A DNA stretch of 64,000 nucleotides from Antilocapra americana (GCA_007570785.1 ML660211.1:6345774-6409773), one strand, 5' to 3'; positions 45,579 to 58,960 are shown, counted from the stretch's first letter. Notes: generated by a model from the letters alone, not told the origin. Numbers and translations are program-made.

Positions 45579-46094
45579 AGGAGAGAGATAAAATAAGAGA
45601 GAGAAGAAAACAACAATATTAAAGGAATGGGATGAAGCACAAAGGCAATGTCTGTGGCTGAAAAGCTTGACAAGCCATTCAAGAAATACCTGGGGAGTCC
45701 CATCCCTAGAAGTTTTGCTCTATAACTATGTTCTCCTTTCTTGCTGCAGTGGTCACCAGCTTTAGAAAACAGTCCATTGTGAATATATTTATGTTCCTTT
45801 AAGGCCCAGACTTTCTGACCCAAGAGCACTGGCAAGCTTGATTAAAGGATGATTGCTCGGAACCTCTATATTGTATGTTACTCCAAAGAGACTATGGGAA
45901 TTAGACTCATCTGACCTGGAGATGTTTGCTCAGATTCCAGGACAGTAAAAATATAGGTACCTTCCTAATACTCTCCCCAGAGAAGATTTATTTTATTCTG
46001 TTTTGTTTTTTTGCAACTCAAACAACTTTCTTTTAACCAAGTGGAGATTGGGCTCCATAGACTGTCTACTACAAGTTCTGAATCACATAACATT
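45579..46094. other. Unclassified GC-richer sequence
   Basis: About 500 bp, continuing after the CHR SINE to about 46850. An 86-codon minus-strand ORF (45575-45835) has no domain I can name. It may be an old LTR or retrocopy. Confidence 0.3.
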
Positions 46095-46106
46095 AAGAGT
46101 CTTGAG

Positions 46107-46416
46107 GGCTTCCCTGGTGGCTCGGTGGTAAAGAATCCATCTGCCAATGCAAGAGACATGAGTTCGATCCCTGGGTCGGAAAGATCCTACCTGCCTCAGA
46201 ACAACTAAGCAGTGAGCCATAACTGGTAAGCCTGGGAGCCACAACTAATGAGTCCACACACCTAGAGCCATGCTCCACAGCAAGAGAAGACACCACAATG
46301 AGAAGCCCATGCACAGAGACCAGAGAGTAGGCCCTGCTTGCTGAAAATAGAGAAAAGCCCACGCAGCAATGAAGACTCTGCCCATCCAAAAATAAATAAA
46401 GAAAACTTTAAGGAAA
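46107..46416 (+). repeat. CHR-type SINE, full length, with TSD
   Basis: Head agggcttccctggtggctcg, then agcaactaagc-type middle (cacaactaatgagtccacac, gccatgctccacagcaagag, caatgagaagcccatgcaca), ending ccaaaaataaataaag. Flanks aagagtcttgag (46095-46106) and aagattcttgag (46417-46428) match at 11 of 12. Confidence 0.9.
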
Positions 46417-46428
46417 AAGATTCTTGAG

Positions 46429-48800
46429 ATGCAGGAACTAGGGAACATTTGGCTGATATTGTACCCTCTGCCATCAGCATGAGGGCTCCCGGACATAGCA
46501 CTGAGATTCCCTATGAAAATAAAACTTTTCCAGCCAGAGATTACATGGTTTCTGTCAACACACACACATACAATTTCATGCAAACACTTCTCAACCACCT
46601 GCACAGAGAAGTTCTAGGTCTGTCCTCACTCTGTATTGCCTGTATCATGGTTTCCTGGACTCTGATCCTCTAGGCCTCATCACCTAGACTTTGCTTCACT
46701 CTTCTGACTCAGGTCCACTGTTTCCCCCCAGCATTAAGTGCCCTGTTCTTCACTATGACCAATCCAATCCTGCGGTTATGAATATCAATTCTTTGCAGCC
46801 TGCTGCTGAACCCTGATTTTTGTCAAATATCCAGGACCTGAATGTGTTCAGTACATCTCTGAAAGATATACTCTCTAGTAACTTAGAAGCATTTGATATC
46901 AGAAAATGCAGATTAGGTGAAATTCATTTGCAAGAACTGTTGAAGCTGCCCAAAACATATTTCAAATACAGTTGCTTTCATAAGACTAGTTAAACTCTAA
47001 ATGGATTATATTTTACTGATTACAAGTATTTATTCATAGTACAAGTATGACTGTAAAGATTTCATTGTAATTATTTCAAGCTTATCTTATGCACATAATG
47101 TTCTGAAATGTGTATTTATATAGTATAGTAATAAAGAATACAATATAATATATACAAATACATATCTCAGGGAAAGCTATGCCTGTGAATAGGCTGATTA
47201 TCCTATCTTTGTGACTGAATTTGACTCCTAAAATGCTCTATAATTAGTTATCTAATTCTCAAGAGAATCCTAAACTTGGATTTAAAATGGAAAATACAAC
47301 CACAGGCTGAAATTTTATTATAACAGATGTAAGATGCCTTAGTTTAAATCAGTAATATGCTAACAAGGGTTTTCGGATAAATAACTAGGTAACAGTAATG
47401 GGGTATAAACATGAATTAGATACAAAGTTAAAAATGAAAAGAAGCACACAATTTGTGGAAAAGATAAACCTGAAAATGACTACAATTTTATATGATTTAT
47501 ATTACCATTAAATTTAATGAGAAGTGATACTTGCTGTGAAATGGATGAGCTAGAAAATTCTACTTCGCCTGAAATTCACTATGGGCAAAACCTGATAACT
47601 CATATTCATCTCCAGCTAAAGTTGTATTTATTCAAGCTGTACATTCTCTCCAAATCAAATCCTTTTTGGCAGTACAGTGTTCTTATCTCTTTTTAGGTTG
47701 AACTAGTCTTCTTAATTTTTCAAAAAAAATCTTTTCAAGCATCAGTTATACCAAGGTATAGTAATTTTGTAATATATTTTGGTTAAAAATCTGTCTTTTT
47801 CACAGATAAAAGATTGGGTAATATTAGAGTATTATATATCATGCATGTTCCATATCCATTATGTAGCACAGTATTAGGGTTTTCACAGTGTTCTCAGAAT
47901 AATTTCAAATCTTCAGGAACGAGAAATCAATAAAGATTCACCTAGTCTCCTTAAATTTTCTTACAATTATTGTCACAAGAAATTATATTACTGCAAAATT
48001 TATGGCACAGCACTGATTCTTGTTTGAAGAACAAATTATATTCCGTGTTGAAACTGATAAATGTTTTAAAAATACTACAAATGGTTAGAAACGACTTATG
48101 ACAAAAACTTTACAAAGATTCCCCTTGGGTTTTTCACAGAAATATTACCATGTTAATAGTATGTGATTAGACAAAAGTAAAAAAAGGACTTCCCAAATTA
48201 AAAAGTTGATATTATCAAGATCTAAGAAAAATTATAAAAATTGTTATCTCAAAAGTTTTTTTCTTATAACTAAGTCTCTATAATAAAAGATAACAGTCAT
48301 CACATGAATTTTTGTTTTGTTTATTTTTAAGGAAAAAATGTAAGCATGTATTTTTCTAAAACATCAAACGTAATTTATATCAATTTTTCTTTTTTATATC
48401 TATCTAAATTTTATCCTAAATTGCTATGACATTGTGAGAGTCATGCTTGTTTATTTAAATATTAATATGGCTTTTGTTGTTAATAAATTCTTATTATTAC
48501 TCTTATAATTCTAATAATCTCATGATCCTAATGCAAAACTAGTAAATCCATAACAATTTTAATTAGCCTATGTATTTACTGGTGTTTTACTTTCAAATTA
48601 ATCCTTTATGTCTATTTATCCTAGATTTGCATGTAAAATACTAAAATTATATATTAAACTATTGTTATTTATACCTGTAAATTTGAAGTTTAATGCACGT
48701 GGATGAACATATCAGAATAAAGGGTGCAGTGCAAATGTACTGCTTTGATCAAGTAAGATTATATGTTGATTTCATATTGTTACACGTTATTTATGATATA
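46429..48800. other. Mostly single-copy AT-rich sequence
   Basis: About 2.4 kb. The first 400 bp are GC-richer and unclassified; the rest is AT-rich with nothing recognised. Confidence 0.45.
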
Positions 48801-48809
48801 TACTTATTG

Positions 48810-50862
48810 TTCAGCTCAGTTCAGTTGCTCAGTCGTGTCCAACTCTTTGCAGACCCATGAACTGAGGCACGCCAACCTCTCTGTCTATCACCAACACCTG
48901 GAGTCTACCCAAACCCATGTGCATCGAGTCGGTGATGCCATCCAGCCATCTCATTCTCTTTCATCCCCTTCTCCTCCTGCACCCAATCCTTCCCTGCATC
49001 AGGATCTTTTCCAATGAGTCAACTCTTCGCACGAGGTGGCCAAAGTACTGGAGTTTCAGCTTCAACATCAGTCTTTCCAATGAACACTCAGTACTGATCT
49101 CCTTTAAGATGGACTGGCTGGATCTCTTTGCAGTCCAAGGGACTCTCAGGAGTCTTCTCCAAACCACATTTCAAAAGCATCAATTCTTGGTGCTCAGCTT
49201 TCTTCACCGCTCAACTCTCACATTCATACTTGACCAATGGAAAAACCATAGTCTTGACTAGACAAAAGTTTGCTGGAAAGGAATGTCTCTGCTTTTCAAT
49301 ATGCTGTCTATGTTGGTCATAACTTTCCTTCCAAGGAGTAAGCATCTTTTAATTTCATGGCTGCAGTGACCTTCTGCAGTGATTTTGGAGCCCAGAAAAA
49401 TAAAGTCTGCCACTGTTTCCCCATCTATTTCCCATGAAGTGATGGGATTGGATGCCATGATCTTAGTTTTCTGAATGTTGAGCTTTAAGCCAACTTTTTC
49501 ACTCTCCTCTTTCACCTTCATCAAGAGGTTCTTTAGTTCTTCACTTTCTGCCCTAAGGGTGGTGTCATCTGCATATCTGACGTTATTGATATTTCTCCTG
49601 GCAAACTTGATTCCAGTTTGTGCTTCTTCCAGCCCAGCGTTTCTCATGATGTACTCTGCATATAAGTTAAATATGCAGGGTGACAATATACAGACTTGAT
49701 GTACTCCTTTTACTATTTGTAACTAGTCTGTTGTTCCATGTCCAGTTCTAACTGTTGCTTCCTGACCTGCATCCAAGACACAGGTCAGATGGTCTGGTAT
49801 TCCCACCTCTTTCAGAATTTTCCACAGTTTATTGTGATCTACACAGTCTACGGCTTTGGCATAGTCAATAAAGCAGAAGTAGATGTTTTTCTGGAAGTCT
49901 GTTGCTTTTTCGATAATCTAGCGGATGTTGGCAATTTGATCTCTGGTTCCTCTGCCTTTTCTATAACCAGCTTGAACATCTGGAAGTTCCCGGTTTATGT
50001 ATTGCTGAAGCCTGGCTTGGAGAATTTTGAGCAGTGTGAGATGAGTGCAATTGTGCTGTAGTTTGAGCATTCTTTGGCATTGCCTTTCTTTTGGATAGGA
50101 AAGGAAAACTGACCTTTTCCAGTCCTGTGGCCATTGCTGAGTTTTCCAAATTTTCTGGCATATTGAGTTCAGCACTTTCACAGAATCATCTTTTAGGATT
50201 TGAAATAGCTCAACTGGAATTCTATCACCTCCACTAGCTCTGTTTGTAGTGATGCTTTCTAAGGCCCACTTGACTTCACATCCCAGGATGTCTGGCTCTA
50301 GGTGAGTGATCACACCATTGTGATTATCAGAATCATGAAGATCTTTTTTGTATAGTTATTCTGTGTTTTCTTGCCATCTCTTCTTACTATCTTCTCCTTC
50401 TGTTAGGTCCATACCATTTCTGTCCTTTATTGAGCCCATCTTTGCATGAAATGTTCCCTTGGTATTTCTAATTTTCTTGAAGAGATCTCTAGTTTTCCCC
50501 ATACTGTTTTCCTGTATTTCTTTGCATTGATTGCTAAGGAATGCTTTCTTATCTCTCCTTGTTATTCTTTTGAACTCTACATTCAGATGGGAATATCTTT
50601 CCTTTTCTCCTTTGCTTTTCACTTCTCATCTTTTCACAGCTACTTGTAAGGCCTCCTCAGACAGCCATTTTGCTTTTTTTCATTTCTTTTTTTGGGGGAT
50701 GATCTTAATCCCTGTCTTCTGTACAATACCATGATCCTCTGTCCATAGTTTATCAGGTACTCTGTCTATCAGATCTAGTCCCTTAAATCTATTTCTCAAT
50801 TCCACTGTATAATTATAAAGGATTTGATTTAGGTCATACCTGAATGGTCTAGTGGTTTTCCC
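48810..50862 (-). mobile_element. BovB LINE, 2.05-kb 5'-truncated copy, antisense
   Basis: From ttcagctcagttcagttgct to ggtctagtggttttcc. Perfect 9-bp TSD tacttattg at 48801-48809 and 50863-50871. Minus-strand frames 50356-50622, 49918-50313 and 49258-49686 preserve the pre-RT region, the WPQDWKRSVF block and the RT active site (NNVRYADDTTL) followed by LNIQKTKIM. Frameshifts separate the frames, so it is inactive, although it is the best-preserved BovB RT here. Confidence 0.96.
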
Positions 50863-50871
50863 TACTTATTG

Positions 50872-51241
50872 ACAGGGCATAAAAAATAAGCTTCAGTATT
50901 ATCTAAAAAAGTGGTGGAAGATAATAAACTATTTTCTATTACATCATAAAATTTATCATACTATAATCTGCTTTAAAAGAGGTCCTGATTAAATGTCTTA
51001 TATTAGATTGTTCGAGTATTACAGCAAAAGCTGTAACTCTAGTTTGCCAGGGAGATTCTTACTTTCAAGAGCCAAGAATGTCTATAATTGAATTCTTCTT
51101 GATTTTGAAAATAAAATGTCAATAAATACATAGGCTAAGTTAAAGTTATTTAATTAATAGTTTTGCATTAGAGTCGTGAAAAGATTATTAGAATTATAAG
51201 AATGATAATATATAAATAGAATTATAGGAATGATGATGTGC
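50872..51241. other. AT-rich spacer between two BovB copies
   Basis: About 370 bp without recognised features. Confidence 0.5.
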
Positions 51242-52525
51242 CAAGAATGTTCAAACTATGGCACAATTGCACACATTTCACAAGCTAGCAAAGTAGTGCT
51301 CAAATTCTCCAAGCTAGGCTTCAGCAGTACATGAACCAAGAACTTCCAGATCTTCAAGTTGGATTTAGAAAAGGCAGAGGAACCAGAGATCAAATTGCCA
51401 ACATCCACTGGATCATGAAAACTCAAGAAAATTCCAGAAAAACCTCTACTGCTTCATTGACTACACTGAAGCGTTTGACTGTGTGGATCACAACAAACTG
51501 TGGAACATTCTTCAAGAGATGGGACTACCAGACCACCTTACCTGCCTCCAGAAAAACCTGTATGCAAGTCAAGAAGCAACAATTAGAACCGAACATGCAA
51601 TGACAGACTGGCTCCAAATTAGAAAATCAGTGTGTCAAGGCTGTATATTGTCACCCTGCATATTTAACTTATATTCATATTACATCATGTGAAATGCCAG
51701 CTGGATGAAGCACAAGCTGAATCAAGATTTCCAGGATATATATCAATAACCTCAGACAGGAAGATGGCACCACCCATATGGCAGAAAGTGAAGAGGGACT
51801 AAAGACCTCTTGATGAAAGTGAAAGAGGAGTGAAAAAGCTGGCTTAAAACTCAACTTTCAAAAAACGAAGATCATGGCATCCAGTCCCATCACTTCATGG
51901 AAAATAGAAGGGAAATAATGGAAACAGTGACAGACTTTATTTTCTAGGGCTCCAAAATCACTGTGGATGGTTAGCGCAGTCATGAAATTAAAAGACACTT
52001 GCTCCTTGGAAGAAAAGCTATGGCAAAACTAGACAGCATATTAAAAAGCAGAGACATTACTTTGCCAAGAAACTTCTGTATAATCAGTGCTAGGTTTTTT
52101 CAGTAGTCATATGTAGATGTGAGAATTGGACCATGAAGAAGACTGAGCACCTAAGAATTGATGTCTTTGAACTATGATGTTTGAGAAGATTCTTGAGAGC
52201 CACTTGGATTGCAAGGAGATTAAATCAGATAGTCCTAAAGGAAATCAATCCTGAATATTCATTGGAAGGACTGATGCTGAAGCTGAAGCTCCAATACTTT
52301 GGCCACCTGATGTGAAGAGCTGACTCACTGAAAAAGGTCCTGATGCTGTGGAAGACTAAAGGCAGGAGGAGAAGGGGACGACAAAGGACAAGATGGTTGG
52401 ATGGTATCACCAACTCAATAGACATAAGTTTGAGCATGCTCCAGGAGATTGTGATGGACAGGGAAGCCTGGAGTGCTGCGGTCCATGGAGTTGAAAAGAG
52501 CTGGATATGACTGAGCAACTGAACA
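51242..52525 (+). mobile_element. BovB LINE, 1.28-kb 5'-truncated copy
   Basis: From caagaatgttcaaactatgg through the RT region to gagctggatatgactgagca. Frames 51331-51603 and 51483-51692 overlap in different phases, so RT is frameshifted. The sequence where YADD is expected (near 51750-51765) reads cagacaggaagatggcacca, so the active site is damaged. Confidence 0.95.
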
Positions 52526-53644
52526 AAGAATAATAACGAGAATTTATGGGAAAAACTAGGAACAAAGCCAAGAACTAGAAAACAAACTATGGAAGAAAAA
52601 TTTCCCTTCTATACATAGTATAAACAATCTGAAGGATGGAGCTTATCATCTCTTTATTCTAGTTGAATAATAAATAAAATTTAGTATCATAATATTTACA
52701 GTACCTTCAGCTAGATTCATTACTTTTTTGTTTACGTCACATGAGCATTCTGTGTATGCTCTGTATATTTAAAGCTGCATATATTTGTACATATGACAGG
52801 ACCCAATTTATGTGTTTAGTTCCTCAGCTGTTTTTGCATCATGATTACAAATAAGGTTTAATATTTAGCAAATTTGCTCAATAAATATAAAAACAAAAAC
52901 TCCCTAAAGCCACATTACTATATAGCAATTAAATTTCTGAATGTTAACATTTATTTTGAAAATTTCTTTTAAAGGCAGCTTTAACAAATTTAAAATTTAC
53001 TGAATTATTTGATGCATATGTTCTTACTTAGTGAAAGCATCATATTAGTAACAGAAGCATGTAGAAATGATCAATAATCATTTATGAGACAGATCCATCT
53101 TGTCAGTTCATATTATTTTATATATTATGGTGCTGGTAATGAATGTGAAAGTAAGAATTAAATGATTTAATTAAAATAAATTTTAAAACCCTACTCTAAT
53201 GTAAAATCTGCCTATTTCAACTTAGAAAATGTTTGTTCTATGATAAAGTTTTTCTCATGTATGGATATAGCATTGCCATTATAATTCTGGTCTTGATACT
53301 AATCTAAGCCTTAGACTTCATTCTCTACTCCTTTCAAATACTCATCTGGTTTCTGTTTAGTGTTCAATAAAAATGACTGAGATAACAAAAATCACTTGTT
53401 CAGGTTGAAATTTTTTAATTTTCCACTTGGAAAATCTTTGCACAAATCTTAAAGTACTGTTGGAAGAAATTAATGTTCTCCATGCCAGCTAATTTATGTA
53501 TAAATTAACTAGTTTGTGAATTATCCATTATATAATTGTCTATCACCACATCCCCTGGTCATCGTTCCCCAGTTTCAGTATGCTTGGGTCCCTCATCTTG
53601 TCCCCTCTTACTAGCAAGATCTGCTCTACAACTCCTTGTTACAT
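52526..53644. other. AT-rich single-copy sequence
   Basis: Nothing recognised. Confidence 0.45.
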
Positions 53645-53656
53645 TTTCATTCTCAT

Positions 53657-53872
53657 GAAATAGAAGTGAAAGAGTTACTTTTTCAGTCATGTCCAACTCT
53701 TTTTGACCCCATGGACTGCCTGTCACTCTCCTCTGTCCATGAAATTCTCCAGGCAAGTATACTGAGTGGGTTGCCATTTCCTTCTTCAGGGGATCTTCCT
53801 GATCCCAGGGGTCAAACCCAGGTTTCCTGCATTGCAGGTGGGTTTTTTACCATCTGAGCCACCAGGGGAGCC
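53657..53872 (-). repeat. Bov-tA-type SINE, antisense, with TSD
   Basis: tttcagtcatgtccaactct to gagccaccaggggagcc. Perfect 12-bp TSD tttcattctcat at 53645-53656 and 53873-53884. Confidence 0.95.
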
Positions 53873-53884
53873 TTTCATTCTCAT

Positions 53885-54914
53885 ACTACTCTCCAAAGCC
53901 TAATTTGCCAATAAGATCATTTTTAAAAAGGATTTAAAAGCATTTTTATATCCTTATATATTAAATGGGTTCCAAATATATAAGATTACTATGAAATAAA
54001 GCATACAATTTGAATCTTCATTTTGTCTACAAGATTGACTTCTTTAATGACTCCTGCCTGTTCCTAGTGCTCTCTTCCCTTGGCCAATGGCACAAAATGA
54101 TTCTCATGCTCTTGCTAACTCGGATATAGTCTTTACTGGTCCCTGTTGTTCAATCCAAGCCAAGAATAGTTTCTGTTCAGGTTTTTACTCTCTATTACGA
54201 GTCATTATTATGCCATTCTTAAACTACTGCAAATCTTTCAAGACAATTTTCCTTGTCTCTGGCATATTCCCTCTCTGAAATCATATTCTCTTAGCAACTT
54301 TGCTTGTTACTGTGTGTATACCTTGACTTAGCACTTATGGCACAGTACTGCAATTGCCAATTCAGTTGTCTTTTGTTATACATCTAGACAGTAAATTAAT
54401 TAAAAACAGGACTATCTGCTTCAACACTGTATTACTAGCTCATTGTAAAATGAGTGAAACATATGATAAGCAAAATACAATCTTCAGTAAACAATCACCT
54501 TGATATGTTATTTAGATTGTCATCTTGTGTTTTTCAGTGCTTTTTCTATCACATTTTTCAGAACACCATAATTATCCAATGGTTCCACTGATTAATCAAC
54601 TACACAGCATTAGCAAACATGGGCCATAGATTTTTGTACCCATCATCATAATGAACTTGTTCTCACAGAAACTGTTAATGCTGTAATGTTACCATTAACT
54701 AACATTTTTTCTATTATTTATTGTTAATATGCAGAAAGTAGAATAAATGGACATTCAACAAGCGTTGAGGTAGTACACATATTACGTTTTATTTCCTTCT
54801 AGGCTCTTAGTCACAAAAAGATTGTCATTCATTGACTAATTAATTCAATACACACTTTTGAAATCATGCTATGGGATAAGAATTTCCATAAGAGTTGAAG
54901 CTAGAAAAGTGGGT
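53885..54914. other. Single-copy sequence
   Basis: About 1 kb without recognised features. Confidence 0.45.
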
Positions 54915-54926
54915 AAAGTTGCTCCT

Positions 54927-55204
54927 ACTGCTGCTGCTGCTGCTAAGTTGCTTCAGTCATGGCAGACTCTGTGTGACTCTATAGAAGGCAGCCCACCAGG
55001 CTCCCTGTCCCTGGGATTCTCCAGGTAAGAACAATGGAGTGGGTTGTCATTTCCTTCTCCAATGCATGAATATGAAAAGTGAAAGTGAAGTCTCTCAGTC
55101 ATGTTGGACTCTTAGTGACCCCATAGACTGCAGCCCACCAGGCTCCTCTGTCCATGGGATTTTCCAGGCAAGAGTACTGGAGTGGGGTGCCATTGCCATC
55201 TCTG
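54927..55204 (-). repeat. BOV-A2 dimeric SINE, antisense, with TSD
   Basis: Starts with a (CTG)n run, then two Bov-A units each with the gactct...tgactc / ggactcttagtgaccccata pattern. Perfect TSD aaagttgctcct at 54915-54926 and 55205-55216. Confidence 0.95.
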
Positions 55205-55216
55205 AAAGTTGCTCCT

Positions 55217-56629
55217 GAATCCCCATTAAAATTGGATTACAGCTAGAATATGTGGATATAGTTCAAATAATTGAAAAAATACATCTTATAAACAGGAAAG
55301 AACAAGATGTTTCGGGTAGCATAAAATAAAACAAACTAGTCTATAAGATGAAAGGGAGGTAGAAAATTGTGAAGCTGAGGAGGTCAGTGAAAAATGAAGA
55401 CTATCATTTAAAGAAGCAAGATCAGGAGCTTAGAAACCTGAATGAATAACTGGGTAAGATGAAATTACAGACTGATGGGATAAGAGAAAAGCATAATTGG
55501 AGCAGAGGCCACTAAAGCAACGTCTTTCATTTGGGTCAGGTGTTGTTTTGAGATGCTTGTGAAATACCCAAGTGGTTAGTTCTAAGAAATAGTCAACTCT
55601 AAGGACATGAGGCCCAAGAATTGGATGTGGACTACAGAAACAGATGTGTGAGACTATAGTATAAGAAGATTATAGGCTACACAGAAGTACATGCCATCAT
55701 CTGTGGCAGGTTTAAAGAGAGAAAATTTTAAGACCTTGGCTGTGGCTCTGATGTTCCCTCAACATTCACCAAAAAGCAAAGGAAAGCCTATAAAGGAATG
55801 TGACATGGGCCAGGAACAAATAGAAAGCCAAGTGAATAAAATGTCTCAGAACCAAAGAATGTATTGAGGAAGAGGTCAACAAGCCTAATACTCTGGGTGT
55901 CAGATGTATGAAATAAAAGTTTCCACTGGATTCATTGGCACATAGTTTATGAAACCTATTTTGTTCAAACAAAAAGAATAAAAACAGAGTTTTAGAAGTT
56001 GATTAGAAAGAATTTAGGGAGAGAGGGAAAAAAAGTAAATGTAAATATTTTTTGAAGACATAGCTGTAAAAAAGAGAATGGGAGAGACTAGAGCCTGTGG
56101 GGATGCTGAGGAAAGTACCAATAAAGGGAAACAGGTGGAACAGAATTAGGAAAGAAGATAACTGAAAGGAGACTGGAATGAGGGTTACACTAGCATCAGG
56201 AGAATATTATTCCACCACAACCAATAAGAAGTAGGAAAGAATAACTTCAACTACTGTAGGTTTGCATATTTAACAGAAGAAAATTGAAACAAAAGAAATT
56301 CTTAATATTTTTAGAATTTTCTATGAAAATATGGTGATTTAAATATTGGCTATGTTTTGAAAGAGAAAGTAGGAGATAGTAGATAAGCATAATGAGAGAA
56401 GACTGTCGGAATGTGTGGAGATTATAGGTGTTACCGCAGAGTAAATTTATAGAAGTTGTGAAAATTTCTTAATTAGCACTGTTCAATGATAAAGGTATTT
56501 TTTAGGTGAACTAATAATTGCTATTGTACTGTCAATTGTAAGCTGGTTATTTTCTTTTATTCCTCTAAGTTCAAAAGTAATACTTGTCTTTTCATCATTG
56601 CTAATTACTCATAACCTTGAATTTTTAAC
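55217..56629. other. Unclassified, possibly ancient repeat-derived
   Basis: About 1.4 kb of purine-rich plus-strand sequence. Some phrases (gagatgcttgtgaaataccc, ccaagaattggatgtggact) recall an ancient mammalian interspersed repeat, but I cannot name it. No ORF of note. Confidence 0.3.
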
Positions 56630-57395
56630 TTTTTTATTGAAATCTATCTTATATAGGGTAAATATATACATATATTGATTTCCACTGTGATAACTTTCAA
56701 CATATTCATCAATCGTGTAAACCATACCACTGTCAAAATACAGAAAATTCCTGTTGGCTTAGAAAGGCCCTTCATGGAACTTCTTTTTTCATCTCCTCCA
56801 TGAGATTTCTACTGTGTGCATTTCAAAACAGATTGGTTTGATGGAGCTCCAATGTTTCATAAAAATGGAATCTTACATCGTGTACTCATTTGTATTTGCT
56901 TCTTCCACTCCTTATAATGATATGACATTCATTCACATTGCTTTCATTGATCATTAGTTTTTTTTATATTCCTACATGGTTTTACATTGCAGGATGATGC
57001 CACAATTTGTTTATCCAATATTCGTTAGTCGACATTAGGATAGTTCCCAGCTACTGGCTATTACATGTAAATACCCTTGTAACTACCTTTGGATTTCTGC
57101 TTTTTCTTGTGTAAGTACTTAGGAGTGGAATTTCTATGTCACAAAGTTATTATAATTTAATTAAAGAAGGAGCTGTCAAAGTTACTTTCCAAGGTGACTG
57201 TACTGTTTTAAGCTCCTTTTAGCAATGTATGGAGAATTTCTGCTGTTCTACATCTTTATCAAAAATGTTTGTTGTCACTGTATATAACATTTTATTGAAT
57301 TTTTTTTGTCTTTCTTCTATTATTGGTTTATGGGCTATCTGAATAATTCATTTATTTTGGAAAGAAGTTCTTGTATATATAATAGTAGTAGTAGT
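56630..57395 (-). mobile_element. Old L1M 3' region, antisense (left part)
   Basis: Complementary landmarks: ttttattgaaatctatctta, ataaaaatggaatcttacat, caatttgtttatccaatatt, aggagtggaatttctatgtc, ccaaggtgactgtactgttt, tctattattggtttatgggc. It resumes at 57790. Confidence 0.65.
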
Positions 57396-57414
57396 AGTAG
57401 TAATAACTATTATT

Positions 57415-57785
57415 ATTATACTTGTAAGGCTTCCATAACAAAATATCACAGTCTGGGTAGCTTAAACAACAGAAATTTGTTTCTCACAATCCTGAAGGTT
57501 AGATTTTCAACATCAATGGGTCAGCAGTTTGATTTCTCCTTAGACCATTCCCCTTTCCCTGAAAGACTACCACCGTATTACTGTGTTCTCACGTCACCTT
57601 TTCTCTGAGTGTATATAACCCAAGTGTGTGTGTGTGTGTCTCTCTCTCTCTTCTTATGAACATACTAGTCATATTGAATTAGGGCCTTATGCTTATATCC
57701 TTCTTTAACCTTTGTTAACTCCTTAAAGCCCCATCTCTGAATACAGTCATATTGGAGAGCCAGGGCTTCAACATATGAATTTTGG
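57415..57785 (-). mobile_element. MLT1-like LTR, antisense, inside L1M
   Basis: Complement of the LTR: cttccataacaaaatatcac, gtagcttaaacaacagaaat, gtcatattgaattagggcct, caacatatgaattttggaa. A (GT)n(CT)n run lies at 57624-57651, and a (TAG)n run (about 57383-57402) sits at its left edge. Confidence 0.65.
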
Positions 57786-57789
57786 AAAT

Positions 57790-58195
57790 ACAAATATATA
57801 TAAACATATATTTATTTTATGTAAGTATAAAATATTTCCCCATCCTGTTCTGCCATCACTTTTTGAAACATATCTTTTAATGGGCATATTTTAATTTTGA
57901 AGGAATTCAGCTTATGCTTTTCTAAAAATGTTACACTTTCTGGGTCCAACTTAAGAAATACTAGCTCACTCAAAATCTGAGAAAATAGGTACCTACATTT
58001 TCTTCTAGAAACTTTTTAATACTTGTGTCTATATTTTTCTCAATGATTCATCCCAAATTAATTTTTGATGTATGGTATGAGATAAGTGACAAGTTTCAAC
58101 GTTCTAAAATGTTTATAGGTCCCAGCCGTTTGTTTCAAAGATTTTCCATTTTCCTTGGAACATCTTTAACATGATTTATAAAAATATTTTTGACC
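57790..58195 (-). mobile_element. Old L1M ORF2, antisense (right part)
   Basis: Continues the L1 after the LTR: tgaaacatatcttttaatgg, gcttatgcttttctaaaaat, aattaatttttgatgtatgg, tttcaaagattttccatttt. Confidence 0.6.
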
Positions 58196-58207
58196 ACTGA
58201 AGTGTAC

Positions 58208-58720
58208 GAGGCAACTATTAGTTGCTCAGCCATGTCCGACTCTTTACAACCCCATGGTGAGCATAGCTCACCAGGCTCCTCTGTTCATGGAATTCTCCAG
58301 GCAAGAATACTGGAGTGGGCTGCTATTTCTTTTTTTTTTTCTCCCTTTTATTGTTTTTGCCATACAATGCCATGATATCACAATGGGTTTACATATGCTA
58401 CCCCTCCAGAAACCCCCCCCCCCCCCCCCGGGAAATCTCAATGCACCAGCCCCGAGAATCAAACCTGGGCTGGCGATTGATTAGACATATGATAATTAAC
58501 ATGTTTCAATGCCATTCTCCCATATCATCCCACCCTTTCCCTCATCCACAGAGTCCACAAGTCTATTCTATACATCTGCGTTCCTTTTGCTGTCTCGCAT
58601 GTTGGGTTCTCGTTACTGTCTTTCTAAATTCCATATATATATGTTAATATACTGTATTGTTGCTATTTCTTCCTGCAGGGGATTTTCCCAACCCAGGGCT
58701 CGAGCTCTGGTCTCCAAATG
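58208..58720 (-). repeat. Bov-tA-type SINE split by an L1, antisense
   Basis: Left part 58208-58331 (gttgctcagccatgtccgac to ggagtgggctgctatttctt). Right part 58672-58720 (cctgcaggggattttcccaa, cccagggctcgagctctggt). The L1 between them is bounded by an 11-bp TSD. Confidence 0.92.
58332..58660 (-). mobile_element. Young L1 3' end inside the SINE
   Basis: 329 bp, antisense. T run, ctcccttttattgtttttgc, an uninterrupted C run at about 58413-58430 (a G run on the L1 sense strand), and the 3' UTR to actgtattgt. Perfect TSD tgctatttctt at 58321-58331 and 58661-58671. Confidence 0.95.
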
Positions 58721-58782
58721 TCTTTTGTACTTTTCTGTCCTCAGGTCCATGCCACACTCCTTTGGTTGATGTGAAAATAGAG

Positions 58783-58960
58783 TCAGTTCAGTTCAGTTGC
58801 TCAGTCGTGTCCGACTCTTTGTGACCCCATGGACGGCAGCACTCCAGGCCTCCCTGTCCATCACTAACTCTTGGAGTTTAGTTAAACTCATGTCCATTGA
58901 GTCGGAGATGCCATCCAACCATTTCCTCCTCTGTCATCCTCTTGTCCTCCTGCCTTCAAT
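58783..58960 (-). mobile_element. BovB 3'-end fragment, antisense
   Basis: agtcagttcagttcagttgc to tcctcctgccttcaatcctt. About 180 bp, 5'-truncated, low divergence. Confidence 0.93.
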
